From NCBI GenBank assembly GCA_032718475.1, contig JAUCBJ010001247.1, positions 1 to 52,131 on the forward strand: a stretch of 52,131 nucleotides of DNA, written 5' to 3'. Below the pieces are notes generated by a model that worked only from the letters and a program-made list of their open reading frames with translations, did no database searches and was not told where the DNA came from. The stretch is from Nemertoderma westbladi. Its lineage: Eukaryota > Xenacoelomorpha > Nemertodermatida > Nemertodermatidae. The position numbers and the translations under genes are program-made. Of this stretch, positions 32,879-44,747 are shown in pieces; position 1 is the first letter of the stretch; each line of letters begins with the position of its first letter.

Positions 32879-34640
32879 ACAATAATATTTGCGCGAGCCA
32901 CGTACAGTAGTAGGCGAAGCATTTGTAAACTGACAGTGTTGGGGGCGTGGAGGGTGGGGTCAATAAAGGGAAATACTTGTCATTGGATTTTAACCACCGC
33001 TAGTGGGTGAAATGTCTAAAAATTAAACAACCTCGATTTCTTACAGTACTGTAGTTGTCAGTTGGTTCAAAACCTTGGGAATATAAACACAATTACATTA
33101 TTCGTTTACAAAAGATTACAAATAATTTTTTAATGTTACTTTCTAAATATTTATAATTGTTCTAAATGTTACTGGTTGGTACATACAGTAGTCAACTTGC
33201 TTATTCAGTTATTTGGCGTATATACATACAGTATGTCAATCAATGTCAGTGAGTGCGGACAGTGCAGCAGTGACAAGAACCAGACGTAGTCTTATTTAAA
33301 AACAATACGACTATCCTGCTAGAGCTACCTCTATCAGTCTTAAGGTCAAAGGGTGTACAGTACCTACAACTGACCAGGGCCTTTTAGGTGCAATTCCTCT
33401 AAAACCTAAAAGCATAATTGGGCAGCATAATTGAATTTGGTAAATTAAAATTAGTGACAAAAACTGCTTAATTCCAAGACTGTTATCTTATCGAAGAACA
33501 TTACTTCCTCAGCAAGTCCAAATATAGATCAGAAATATTATATCTTTGCACTAAGCCCCACACTTTTGGTGTGATATATTTCTCAGCAAGTCCTGTAAAG
33601 ATAAGTAGGCCTACCGTGCAAAACCTACCCTACAGAATATAAATAACACATTCTCACGATCCGATCAAAATTGCTAAATGCCTACAGGAGTCAGTCAATC
33701 AGCCTTAAGGGGCAACTCTAACCACCACAGAAATGAAATTTTCGAAAATTTGCACAATTTTTTTGTATTTTGATAGAAGGGCTTTCATAAGGTGATATCG
33801 GTATTCAACATTGAATTATTTTTTGACCTCAAAACTGCTCTTTTCAACAACATAATATATTGCTGATATTTATGACTCTCTGTATAAAACAACTTTGTCG
33901 AATTTTGTCGATTTTGACTTTTTTCATCACTAAATTCCCTACTACTATTTTACTTTTTACTCAATTGCCATCAAACATATACCAAAATGTTCAGAAGCTT
34001 TAGGACTACTATCGTTGGTTTTGTAAAACATTGCCATTTAGATCTTCTAGAGCCGATTTTGTAACAATTTTTTTGCACCTAATTTTGAAAAAACCGACCT
34101 GCTCAAAAAGTGCCATATTTTTCGAACAAACGGTTTATGAATCTATCTATACTCAGTTTTCATACTGTAGTATATAAAAGATCACAGATCATTGTGTTAA
34201 AGTTTCAGAATAGTAGCTTTATAAATTAAACAAATAGATTTTGGGTAATGCAGTAATGGTCCCATTAATATATTAAAAAATTAAAGCTTGAGAAATTCTA
34301 CCAAATCATTACACTTTTTATTATAGCAAAGGTTTTATATGCCGTTTAGTAATGTTACAATTCTTGATGAAAACAATTTTTGCTAAGTAGGCCTACTTAT
34401 TATTAAAGTAGGCCTACTTAGTAGTTATTTGCACGCAGAGTCATCCAACCAAAATACTTTATATTTCCTTCGCAACATTTTCACAATTTAAGTTGTTTTT
34501 AGCAGCTTTTTCTTTTGAAAGGGTTTGTGGAAAAATATCAATTTTCGGGCCATTTTTGGAAATTACTAAAATGTACCTTAGGGCCACCAGAGGCTTAATC
34601 AGGCACTTCATCAATTCAAACACAAATAATGATAGTTGAC
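32879..34640. other. No gene seen
   Basis: AT-rich sequence with no supported coding, RNA or repeat feature. TAGGCCTAC appears near 33606 and 34386-34420. Confidence 0.4.
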
Positions 34641-34649
34641 TTGACTGAC

Positions 34650-34890
34650 AATTATTGCTCCATGTCTGACAATTCTGACAGTTTATTAACACCATGTCCG
34701 ACAATTCTGACAATTATTTACTCCATGTCCGACGATTCTGACTGTTATTAACTCCATGTCCGACAATTCTGACTGTTATTAACTCCATGTCCGACAATTC
34801 TGACTGTTATTAACTCCATGTCCGACAATTCTGACTGTTATTAACTCCGTCCGACAATTCTGACTGTTATTAACTCCATGTCCAACAATA
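34650..34890. repeat. 31-bp minisatellite
   Basis: About eight units of 31 bp built on CCATGTCCGACAATTCTGAC plus TGTTATTAACT. CCATGTCC recurs at 34692, 34723, 34754 and 34785, and one later unit lacks CAT. The left copies are most diverged. Confidence 0.85.
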
Positions 34891-34994
34891 CAGATAAATC
34901 TCCACAAGCTTCTTCAATAACTGACAACGTAACAGGCTACTGTAGTCTTGTGTCTTGCATCTGAAAATAAACCAAATTTTGTAAAAAAAATATA

Positions 34995-34999
34995 AGACT
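34995..34999. repeat. LTR element target duplication, left
   Basis: AGACT, repeated at 40017-40021. Confidence 0.85.
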
Positions 35000-35234
35000 T
35001 GTAGTAACAGGACTTAATAGGCGGGAGATTCAAACTGATTTATCCTATCTTTTGTATCTACAGAACTATATATAATATATATAATAATGCAATTTATACC
35101 TACCGGTTTACTGTCTGACACACCCTACCTGTAGCAGGTATAACCCGTAATACTGTGTTGGCCTACTGGCCTATAACTGATATAATGATTGTAATATATA
35201 TCTGATATCGAACAGACGTTATTATTATATCACA
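35000..35234 (+). repeat. 5' LTR
   Basis: It begins TGTAGTAACAGG and ends TTATTATATCACA. Three differences from the 3' LTR are seen: GGTTTACT/GGTCTACT, GACACACC/GACATACC and GCAGGTAT/GCAGTTAT. Confidence 0.95.
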
Positions 35235-35252
35235 TGGTGTCAGAAGTGGGAT
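35235..35252 (+). other. Primer binding site, tRNA-Leu type
   Basis: TGGTGTCAGAAGTGGGAT starts directly after the LTR. It is complementary to the 3' end of animal tRNA-Leu (…ATCCCACTTCTGACACCA). Confidence 0.8.
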
Positions 35253-35282
35253 CTACTGTTTAAAAAAAAAAGCGGAAGAGAT

Positions 35283-36110
35283 ATGTCTGCTAGTGGAATC
35301 AAACAACTCGTGAAAACTCGAGGAGTATACCGGACCCAGATAACGAGAATAGGGAATAAACTGAGAATTCTCCTTAATGATCCGAACACATCAGTTCAGG
35401 CATTACAAAATCTGCAGGGAACTTTAAGTGACTGGTCGCGGAAGGAAGATGAAGCATCCGTATCTATCCAAACATTGTTGGATGAAGGAACACCAGAACT
35501 TGAAGAAGAAATTGATACTTCCAATCACCGAATGGATGAACGTGAAAATCTATTCAGTTCAGTTTATGAGGGGATTGCCTGCCGGATGAAGTTGGAAGAG
35601 ATAAGTGGAGCAACGGATGTTAAACGCGATAAATCGAAATGTACCGGTACCCCTATGAAGCCTGAAAAAATCCCTGCACCAGAAAAATTATCAGTAGACC
35701 ATACATACAAGGAATTTGTAACATGGCGTAAGAAATGGTCGGATTACTCCCGGCTGAGTGGCATAGCAACAAAATGTGAAGACGACCAAAAGGCTTATTT
35801 CTGGGCTGTCTGTTCATCAGATTTTCTTATTAAAATCGAACATGTACTTGGTATTAAATCCAATTCTACACATTCTCTTGAGTTTATCTTAGATAAAATA
35901 GAGGCGTATCTTAAAGAAGAATGGAATGTGTTGCTGGCACGACATAGTGTAGTGAGAATGTGTAAATCAGAAAAAGAAACATTTGACCAATATTGGATTC
36001 GGCTCAGAGAAAAAGCAATAGATGCAGATCTCCAGGAAATGACAATTGATGACTGGCACATAACATTGATGTCCTGCAACACGATGATAATGAAATCAGA
36101 GAAGAAATAA
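35283..36110 (+). pseudogene. gag of the Ty3/gypsy element
   Basis: 275 codons from an ATG 31 bp after the primer site. The N-terminal part (1-120) is charged and coiled-coil-like. Residues about 125-250 are the gag core (PEKLSVDHTYKEFVTWRKKW, YFWAVCSSDFL, EEWNVLLARHSV, ETFDQYWIRLREKA). The frame is lost near 36070: the family-like continuation (HDDNEIREEIM ... LEFCRLKEAA) is read in frame 2 to 36304 and overlaps the end of this ORF. Gag would form the cytoplasmic particle. Confidence 0.8.
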
Positions 36111-36304
36111 TGTCAAAAAAACCCGCCTTAAGCCTAACTGAAACACTAGAATTCTGTAGACTTAAAGAAGCAGCGAAAATAAAAAATAAGGCAATTACGA
36201 GTATTTCAGAATCACAAATAAATGCAGTCAGCCGTGGTGGACGTTGGAATGGTTCACATGGCCGTCCATTTCGTGCACCATTTCACCAGGGGGGGGCGTT
36301 CTAG
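36110..36304 (+). pseudogene. gag C-terminal segment in shifted frame
   Basis: It starts MSKKPALSLTETLEFCRL, the natural continuation of gag in frame 2, and runs into a GGGGGGG(G) tract at about 36291. There the frame returns to that of gag and pol, so the two frameshifts offset each other. Confidence 0.7.
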
Positions 36305-37004
36305 CTCACGTGAGAGTCCCAAAAATAAAGAATGTTGGTATTGCGGCAGAGACTTCCCTCATACCACCATGAAATGTGAAGCTGTTAACCATATCTGTTC
36401 TATTTGTCAGAGAAGAGCTCATCTAGAGTTAAAATGTTGGAAGAGCGATTCCAGAAGAAATTTTACCAGCAATGCAGTATTTATTGATTCTTTAAACCTA
36501 AGGTTAGTAAGTAGTAGCTCAACACAAAGTAAATTAGTTGTGAGATTACTTGATGACGAAGGTTTTTGTGGTGATGTACATGCTATTGCTGATACAGGTG
36601 CTGAAGCAACTGTTGGAGGAATGTGTCTTGCTACAGACCTATGTATAGAGGACAAAAGTTCTAGCACAGGGAATATCCTTAGGGGTATTAATGGACATAA
36701 ACTGGTAGTTAGCTTTGTATGTTCTCTGACAATATGGTTAGAACAGAATGGTCGGGAAGTAAAAGAAAACATATATTTTTCACCTGATATCCCAGATAAG
36801 AATCTTTATTTATCCTTAAACGCTTGTAAAGAACTTAATATTGTTCACAATGATTTCCCACTGCCTCTACCACTTCCCTCTTTTAAAGAGTATCAACAAA
36901 TATCTGTAGTACATGAGGCAGCTGTTAATGATGAAATAAAATGTTTTTATCCAAGAGACCCAACTTTAGAACAAATAAAAACGATTGAAATGCAGCTAAT
37001 TTAA
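36298..37004 (+). pseudogene. Zinc knuckles and aspartic protease of the Ty3/gypsy element
   Basis: From about 36298 the frame has CWYCGRDFPHTTMKC (CX2CX5HX4C, one residue longer than canonical) and then CSICQRRAHLELKC (canonical CX2CX4HX4C). The retroviral-type protease follows with its active-site DTGA at 36591-36602, flap region and ILRGINGHKLV. A TAA at 37002-37004 interrupts the frame shortly before RT; the same frame continues beyond it with EFKDVFGE. Confidence 0.8.
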
Positions 37005-38012
37005 GAATTCAAAGATGTTTTTGGGGAAAGTATCCTTAGTGCTGATAAATTAGATAAAACCCTTAAAGAGATGAACTGTGAGCCCATGGTAATAGATCTT
37101 AAACCTGATGCTAAGCCGTTTGCTATATACAATGCAAGAAAAATTCCTTTCGCATACCGCAAAGAGACTAAGAACCTCTTGGATAGTCTTGAAGAGTCTA
37201 AGGTCATAGAACAAGTAGGAAACCGACCAACAGAATGGGCCCACCCAATAGTTATAGTCCCTAAGTCTAATGGCAAGCTCAGGTTGACAGTGGATTATAC
37301 GCGATTAAATTCTGAGGTACAACGGGTTGTATATCCATTCCCAACCCCGCAAGATGCCATTAATAATATAGACCCAAAGTCAAGGTGGTTTACATCCTTG
37401 GATGCAGTAAATGGATACTTCTAAATGCCCCTCGCTGAAAATTCAAGGGACCTGACATGTTTCTTAACTCCTTGGGGTCGATATAGATTCCTTAGAAGTC
37501 CAATGGGCTTCATATCAACTGGTGATCATTATTGTCGTCGGGGCGATCAAGCAATCGCTGGTATCCCCAGAGTAAACAAAGTAGTGGATGACATCCTTAT
37601 AGATGATGATTCCTTTAGAGAACATATTCAGAGAGTAAGAACAGTTCTCATTCGTTGCAGGGAATTCGGAATTACTATCAGCCGAGAGAAATTCAAATTC
37701 GCAAAAGAAGAAATAAAATTTGTAGGTTTCGTCCTTAAAAAGGGAACAATTGAGGCAGACCCTAAGAAACTAAGGGCAATTAGTGAATTCCCTCCCCCTC
37801 AAACTCGCAAAGACCTTCATTCATTTATGGGGATGGCACAGCAGATAGCTTCATTTACATCAAAGCTAAGTGAGGCTTCAGCTCCACTGCGTGATAATCT
37901 TAAAACAAAGAATGAATTCTCTTGGACTAAGTACCATAGTGATGCCTTTGAGGAAGTTAAACATATATTGTTGACCCCACCTGTGTTAGCCATGTATGAT
38001 CCTTGTCTTTAG
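37005..38012 (+). pseudogene. Reverse transcriptase of the Ty3/gypsy element
   Basis: Same frame as the protease. Motifs: WAHPIVIVPKSNGKLRLTVDY, WFTSLDAVNGYF, LTPWGRYRFLRSPMGF, the catalytic VVDDILI (37581-37598; YxDD variant), FVGFVLKKGTIEADPKKL, and the thumb/connection TRKDLHSFMGMAQ. It is interrupted by a TAA at 37422-37424 between the A and B motifs and by a TAG at 38010-38012 at the RT/RNase H junction. It uses tRNA-primed element RNA as template. Confidence 0.85.
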
Positions 38013-39737
38013 ACAAGACTTGAAGTGGATGCATCCGGCAAAAACAGCTTGGGCTTTAATCCAATTCAGAAACATGGAGATGTATATAAACTTGTAGACT
38101 GTGGATCACGTTTCTTATCTGATCCAGAGTCCCGTTGGCCAATGATAGAACTGGAAAGCCTCGCGATTTTCTGGGCAATTAGAAAGCTCCGGATATACCT
38201 GTCTGGTATAGAGTTCAATGTTGTTACGGATCACCACCCTCTCATTCCAATTTATAATAGTCAATCTCTTAGTGATATAGAGAATGTCAAAGTACAAAGA
38301 TACCGCATGGCATTACAAGATTATATATTTCAGTTGACATGGCGAAATGGTAAAGAAAATTGCATTGCCGACTGTTTATCGCATTCTCCTATAGAAGATC
38401 CTGAGCCTATAGATTGGAAAGTAGTATGTGCTGTTCAGGCTGTGACTAAAGTGGCTGTTACCGAGTTCAACAGCGATGTTGATCATATAGAAACAGGATA
38501 TAATGATATCCTGCTCCATGAAATCCGTGAAGCTGCAAGAAGAGATAATGATTATCAAAAACTTGTTCAAGCAGTGGCCAATGGAATTAATGATAATGAA
38601 CAAGATAACTACGTTAGGTCTTTCAAAGGTATTAAAAATGAATTAACTCTGGATGATGATATCATACTGTTTGGGAAGAGAATTGTAATCCCACATTCAT
38701 TGCAAAAGAAAATACTAGATCGCCTATATGGAGCACACTTGGGTGAATCTAGGACCATCAATCGAGCACGGAAAACCATATATTGGCCATCCATAACTAA
38801 TGAGATTCGCCAGCGTGTTCGTTCCTGTAAATTATGTCAAGAAAGACTGCCATCACATCAACGTGAAACATTAATTCAAGACAAGTTACCCTCCTTTCCT
38901 TTTGAAGTAGCTACAACAGACTTATTCGCATTGCATGGGAGGAAATATTTGATATATGTATGCAGACTGACAGGTTATCCTTTTATTACTGACTGGGCCA
39001 CAGACCCTAATACAGATAAAGTGAAAAGACAACTTTTAGAGTGGTTCGCAATCACTGGGATTCCAAAGACTTTGCGATCAGATGGGGGGCCACAGTATTC
39101 GTCCTTAGAATTTGCAAATTTTCTGGATCAGTATGGTGTAGAATGGCGTCCATCATCTCCTAAAAATCCCAGAAGCAATGGACATGCTGAAGCCATGGTT
39201 AAAGTTCTAAAGGGACTACTGGACAAAGTAGATGCAAAGCTTGAATCGATTGAGTTCCAGATGGCTCTGATGGAGTTGAGAAATACCCCTAACAACAGTA
39301 ACATGAGTCCTGCTACCATGTTTCATGGCTATCAGCAGCGAACCTTAATCCCAATACACCCACTGGCTGTTCAGGCAGGGATTCCCCAAGAAGCTCGAAA
39401 GAGTTTAGAAGAACATGCAAAGAAACAAAAATTATATCATGATAAATACGCCTACGATCTCCCCACGTTTCTCTTGGGTGAACATGTTAGAATTCAAGAC
39501 ATGCGTTCAGGAAGATGGATCCGCCAGGGAATAATCTCAAAGGCATTTCCCAGACAGAGGAGATACAGAATAAACTTAAAGGATGGAGCTGTTCTGTGGA
39601 GAAACAGGAAGTTCATTCATCTTGATTATGCTGTTAACGACACGCCTGTAGCCATAAACCATGATGTTACCAATAATCCTCGTCGTGGCCCTCAAAGATT
39701 TTGCAACAATAAAAAACTGGTTAGATTCACTGTCTGA
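38013..39737 (+). pseudogene. RNase H and integrase of the Ty3/gypsy element
   Basis: 570 or more intact codons, the longest undamaged piece. RNase H: LEVDASGKNSLGF, ELESLAIFWAIRKLRIYLSG, VTDHHPLI, ADCLSHSP. Integrase: HHCC-like zinc domain (HLGESRTINRARKTIYWP ... CKLCQ); catalytic core with Asp at 38919-38921 (TTDLF), Asp at 39081-39083 (RSDGGPQYSS) and Glu at 39189-39191 (NGHAEAMVK), exactly D-35-E; then a C-terminal GEHVRIQDMRSGRW module. It stops with TGA at 39735, 45 bp before the 3' LTR. Integrase would insert the cDNA into the host genome. Confidence 0.9.
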
Positions 39738-39771
39738 GTAGAGAACTCTAGTAAAGGGGGGAATGAAAGAT

Positions 39772-39781
39772 AAAGGGGAGA
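39772..39781 (+). other. Polypurine tract
   Basis: AAAGGGGAGA directly before the 3' LTR, with a second purine run (AAAGGGGGGAA) at about 39753-39763. It primes plus-strand synthesis in this family. Confidence 0.8.
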
Positions 39782-40016
39782 TGTAGTAACAGGACTTAAT
39801 AGGCGGGAGATTCAAACTGATTTATCCTATCTTTTGTATCTACAGAACTATATATAATATATATAATAATGCAATTTATACCTACCGGTCTACTGTCTGA
39901 CATACCCTACCTGTAGCAGTTATAACCCGTAATACTGTGTTGGCCTACTGGCCTATAACTGATATAATGATTGTAATATATATCTGATATCGAACAGACG
40001 TTATTATTATATCACA
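39782..40016 (+). repeat. 3' LTR
   Basis: 235 bp, about 98.7% identical to the 5' LTR by eye. Confidence 0.95.
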
Positions 40017-40021
40017 AGACT
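40017..40021. repeat. LTR element target duplication, right
   Basis: AGACT, identical to 34995-34999. Confidence 0.85.
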
Positions 40022-40898
40022 ATATTCGTATTGCTCATGCTCAATATTATTTAGTACACTGCTAAACCGAGGTATTGGCTTATTAGGACTACTAAAATAG
40101 TTTTAATCTCACCATACGCATAGTGGCCATTCTACACATTAGTCATAACTTCCGTTGAAAGGATTCCAAATATGTAACAATATCTGAACTTCGTTGAGAA
40201 ACAGCTGAGAAATAGTCGTTCAAATATTGCAAGAATTATTGTTCGCTGCAGGCCATTTATTCTATTTAATAAAATTATTATCTTATTTATTAATTGTATT
40301 CAAATATTTCATAAATTGTACGATTGAATGGAATTTCAAAATTTCGTGCTGGCTCAAAATTTTGCACACCGCACCAAAAGATACAGGTTTGATATGATAT
40401 GCCTGGTTCATCTCGTATATTACATCAAAGTCAGAAGCCCAAAAAACCACAATTACCGAAAAAACAAGTACAAACAATCAATTTGCAATATTTGGACCAG
40501 CCGAGAAAACAGTTTGAAATTTCTAGCATATTTTATATGTATTCAATCTAATTGCATACACCAAAAACCGGTATGTGAGGATATGATACAAAGAGGATAT
40601 GAAAATAAGTGCCATATACGTAGCCTATAGACTATCTCATTAATATACTTTTATTATATGGATATGAGTACAGCTATAGGCGAGATAGGAGCGATACCAG
40701 TCTGCCAATACCGGACTCAGTACAGTATGCATACATTGGCAAGACTATCATCTATCATCTGTAATCACATTACTGTGAAACATATGAAATTATGTGAAAC
40801 AACCTATGTTATTATAATTAAACAGTTAATCTGAGCATGGCAGTACGAAATACAACTTGCAGCTATTTCCTCACCTTGTCGTCTCACCAAATGTTGCA
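40022..40898. other. No gene seen
   Basis: AT-rich flanking sequence without recognised features. Confidence 0.4.
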
Positions 40899-41374
40899 GT
40901 ATGAATGTTAAATGTCAATACAGTAATCTATAGGTTTCCTGCTCACAATGTCATTTAAGTAATAAAATGAAATAAAAGTAATGAATCTAGGTCTAGCAGC
41001 TAGTCTAGATCTAGGTATTCGCAGCTTTAAATACGTTTTCCAATCAGGATTGTCTGCCTTCTCTACTAATCTATGAACAACACTTACTTCGACTTCACAC
41101 CAAAACATACAGTAGATATATATATTTGTTGTATCAGTATGAATGTTAAATGTCAATACAGTAATCTATAGGTTTCCTGCTCACAATGTCATTTAAGTAA
41201 TAAAATGAAATAAAAGTAATGAATCTAGGTCTAGCAGCTAGTCTAGATCTAGGTATTCGCAGCTTTAAATACGTTTTCCAATCAGGATTGTCTGCCTTCT
41301 CTACTAATCTATGAACAACACTTACTTCGACTTCACACCAAAACATACAGTAGATATATATATTTGTTGTATCA
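40899..41374. repeat. Exact 238-bp tandem duplication
   Basis: Two head-to-tail 238-bp copies (from 40899 and from 41137) appear identical over the full length. The apparent 66-residue ORF in each, on the minus strand, is therefore the same frame twice and not evidence of a gene. Confidence 0.9.
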
Positions 41375-42287
41375 TTCTAAATTTTAATCTAATTAATGTA
41401 TATGTATAAAAATTGAGATGTCATATATTTAACCCATGTGCTTTTATCTTCACAAGCGCTTATTGCAGTAAGTTCTAATTATTATGGTAAGCACTTACGC
41501 TTTTATTTTAGAATAGGACATTTAGCCACCTCTGCGGCTTAAGCAGGACATTTACTGGAGCAGTTTACTGGCTTTTTTTGCAGCTGGACGCCCGCGTCAG
41601 TAAAATTGAAATAAGCATATTACTGTCAGTGTCTATCTATTATTATCTTTATCTATTACAAATTCAGAAATTACTTATTCATTTTATATATTTCAGTATT
41701 ATAAAATACATTCGTGTCTAGTAAGTCGGTATTGGGTCTGTCTGTAACAAATAATTTACTTTAATTTAATTTAATTAAGATACTCTAAGTGCAAATAATG
41801 ATGAAGATGACGAATGGATGTTGTTCTTCAGAGGCCTAGTTGCTGATGCTGATGGTGACAGAACCCGTCGCTAAAATACAACTTCGCAGTAAAATTAGAA
41901 TAGCTGTGGAAATGCGGCAATGGATCAGATCCCAACATATGGTTGTTGTTCAACCAAGGCAGCAGCATAGCTTCCAATCATCAGTAAAACAAGTTGGTCC
42001 TCAGCAATTTTCTCGGCAACAAACGTGTTTCCAATCCATCCAGCATCCGTCCACCTTTTAAGGAATTGTACATCTGACTATCTGACTATCGATGGATGGA
42101 TCCAGCTGATGTTGTACCTGTTGGCAACGAATACGGAGTGACACAATTATTTCACATTATTTTGTATCACCTCTGTGGCATCTCCTGATGTTAATGAACA
42201 TACCTAAATAACATTTTAATAGAATAATACTGATGCTATTTACAATGCATTTATTGACTGTATACCTACATATCTATATTATACTAT
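41375..42287. other. No gene seen
   Basis: AT-rich to 41800, then mixed. A 73-codon frame at 41840-42061 is not recognisable. Confidence 0.4.
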
Positions 42288-42519
42288 CTATACTAGTGAG
42301 AATAATTTTTTGTAACTGAAAAATTCACTACCACTCTTGGGTGGCTTCTTGATAGCGATATGCTTACCATCTATTGATCCTAAACAATGCGGGAAATTCC
42401 ACTTGCTATTACACCCATTTTCTATCTCGACCCACTGATTGGTGTTTGATAGCGTCAAATGTCCCGCTAATGCAATGGCAATATAATCGCAGATGATTGG
42501 TACAGTTGTGGATATATAA

Positions 42520-42623
42520 GATGTGCTCACTCGATGTGCTCACTCGATGTGCTCACTCGATGTGCACACTCGATGTGCTCACTCGATGTGCTCACTCGAT
42601 GTGCTCACTCGATGTGCTCACTC
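42520..42623. repeat. 13-bp minisatellite, eight units
   Basis: Eight exact-length copies of GATGTGCTCACTC (one with CACACTC), 104 bp in total. The unit corresponds to the junction of adjacent 48-bp units, so it appears derived from them. Confidence 0.95.
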
Positions 42624-42760
42624 GAGATGCATGCAACAGTAATGTGTATGATGTCCCATCTGTGCTCACTAGATATGCATGCGACAGTGATGTGTATAAT
42701 GTCCCATCTGTGCTCACTCGATATGCATGCGACAGTGATGTGTATGATGTCCCATCTGCA
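42624..42760. repeat. 48-bp repeat, about three units, encoding transposase residues
   Basis: Units start at 42624, 42672 and 42720; the last is incomplete where it passes into unique transposase sequence. On the minus strand each encodes the same 16 residues (DGTSYTSLSHAYRVST-like). Confidence 0.9.
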
Positions 42761-43227
42761 AGATATCGCAGAGTTATTTCTAGAGCAGTCTTTGTGGGAA
42801 TTGGTGTTTTACAGTTTGTTTGAATTTTTTTGAATTTTGGTTCGATTATTGTTAGTAATGCGGCAAATTGAATAGGATTCATTCTTAACATTTTCTTGAA
42901 TTCCTTTTCTTCCTTATACCTTATTTCATCTACCAAGTTAGAAGAAAATCCTGCAATATCCTGCCTCTGTATCCATTCCCGCGTTTTCGATCTATTACTT
43001 TTATACTTGCGATTTTGTACAAATCCCCCATCTGAATGAAGTACTGACATGTACCAAGCACCAAGTATTTTCTTTTTTTTTAAATTTCATTGGGCCTATA
43101 ATCAAATAAACGTATAAAAAAACACAAAATTATTATCTAAAAAACAAAAAACTACTGTATTGTCTCCCTATCCACGATATAGACGAGTAGTAAATTATAT
43201 TCCTGGGGTATTTATTTATTGGAAAAA

Positions 43228-43790
43228 CCAGCTTCCAGCCAGGTCTCGGACCTGCTTGAAGCAGCACGCAGCGCAACAGCAGCGGGCTACCAGCTACCAC
43301 AGCTGTAAGCTAGCTGGATGCCTGCTAGCTGGAAAAAAGCTGGCGTTATTGGTAGCTGGTGCAGCTTCAGTGAAATTAAAATCAGTGTTGACTAGCTTTG
43401 AGCTGGTTCAAGCTAGCACTTTTTCCCAGGCTGGTTTCCAGCTCAGTTAAATTCAAAATTCAACTGGAAGAGGGGTCAGCCCCAGCTGGATCAAGTTGGT
43501 GTAGAAATTCACTGGAGCGACATTGTTGCTGGACCAGCTAGCATGTTACGGGCTGATAACATGCTTGATATAATTTCACTAAAGCGGCCTTACAGCTGCC
43601 GAACAATGTGCCAACTGCTCGATTGTAATTTCGCAGAGCTGTAACTTGCCAGATTGAAAAAGCTGGATTTACAACCAGCAGGAGCAGCTTTAGTACATTT
43701 GAAAATGTATCAAGCTCACTTTCGGCTAGCAGCATCCTGCTAGCAAGAAACAGCTCCAGTGAAATCCCTGCTTTAAAGTCCAACTAGGAA
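43228..43790. repeat. AGCTGG/CCAGCT-dense element of unknown type
   Basis: More than fifteen occurrences of AGCTGG, CCAGCT, CAGCTG or TAGCTAG-type motifs in 560 bp, in both orientations, far above the surroundings. Many can pair as inverted repeats. Frames on both strands are Ala/Ser/Leu-rich without family resemblance. It may be a non-autonomous element with internal palindromes. Confidence 0.5.
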
Positions 43791-44747
43791 GGAATGAATG
43801 AACCTGGTGTTCTCTAAAACTGCCAAGAGAAAATAATTGCTCGAAATAAAGTCAATGTTGCATTTCCATTGTCCAAGTACAAAACAGATAAAACTAAACT
43901 ACTTAGGTTTTAGTTGTGACCTCAGTTTGCGGATTTGTGGGTGTTGTCATTAAATGAAGAAATGAGTGGATGATTAGTTAAAAGCGCTTCAAGAAATTGC
44001 ATCTAGCATTTCCCTGTGTAGTACCATCTGGTGCTTTTTGCTTAATGCTGGGTTAAACTGAACCAATAACCGACAATTTGCAAAACTCGGATGCAATATA
44101 CTGACCAATTACAAAACTCTGAAATCAATATTCTGTATAGTCTATAACATATAGCTTAAAAGCCTTATTGAAGTTGACAGTCTCTATTTGAGCAGGAAAT
44201 TGAAACATATGGTGGCATTTTAAAACATGATTGTTTATTATGGAAACGTTACGCTAAGGGCATATATTCTCTACATTTTCGTTTTCAATTAATTGTTAAC
44301 TTCCCTTCTGCAATATTTCCATCAACTTAGTTAAATAACCATGTGATTACATCTGCCATATGTAATAAGTGGATATAACTTATTATCAAAAATAAGTCGC
44401 TATTCTTACAAGAATTATCAACGAAAGGGGAATATGAATGAGGTTGCAGCATTAGTGCTAAGCCATATTTGCCTAATTTAAAAGACAATCTAGTTAGTTA
44501 TAGAGTAACAACCATTAATAGGCTACCATACTATTTACACTACATAAATTTCGTAATGCCAATCAAAAAATTAGAGATATTTAGCAAATAACAACTGAGC
44601 ATTATAGTTCTGATTCATACCATTAATATATCCACAAACTGACATTTCATTTTAAATTATCTAAAGACAAAATTGATATTGATAAGCAGACATTTTAATA
44701 TTTCTTGAGATTACCTCAATACAATAAGTGAAATATTATTATTTGGT
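43791..44747. other. Upstream region of the SLC22 gene
   Basis: AT-rich with no recognised repeat or coding exon. The promoter should lie here but no TATA or initiator can be picked with confidence. Confidence 0.35.

Larger units (their letters stand above)
35000..40016 (+). mobile_element. Ty3/gypsy LTR retrotransposon, full length but coding-dead
   Basis: A 5017-bp element with 235-bp LTRs (TG...CA), a tRNA-Leu-type primer site, gag, zinc knuckles, protease, RT, RNase H, DD35E integrase, a polypurine tract and an AGACT target duplication. Order PR-RT-RH-IN places it in Ty3/gypsy. The LTRs differ at about three positions, so insertion was recent, yet the internal frame carries two frameshifts and three in-frame stops. 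It may have been mobilised in trans or mutated soon after insertion. Confidence 0.95.
42288..43050 (-). pseudogene. PIF/Harbinger transposase (DDE_Tnp_4), truncated and split by minisatellites
   Basis: Reading leftwards from ATG 43050: the N-terminal helical domain (TREWIQRQDIAGF, MNPIQFAALLTIIEPKF, KTALEITLRYLADGTSYTSLSHAYRVS), then three 48-bp repeat units, then 13-bp repeats where the frame ends. The transposase resumes at about 42510 with TVPIICDYIAIAL and SKWNFPHCLGSIDGKHIAI, which holds the first catalytic Asp of the DDE nuclease, and ends at SYKKLFSLV before a stop at 42288. The other two catalytic residues, the Myb-like partner gene and the terminal repeats are absent. Confidence 0.8.

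Noticed and set aside
34650-34890. Second CRISPR-like pattern (31 bp)
   Set aside because: Head-to-tail minisatellite, no spacers.
40328-40630. 100-codon ORF
   Set aside because: AT-rich, no domain, no splice or neighbour support.
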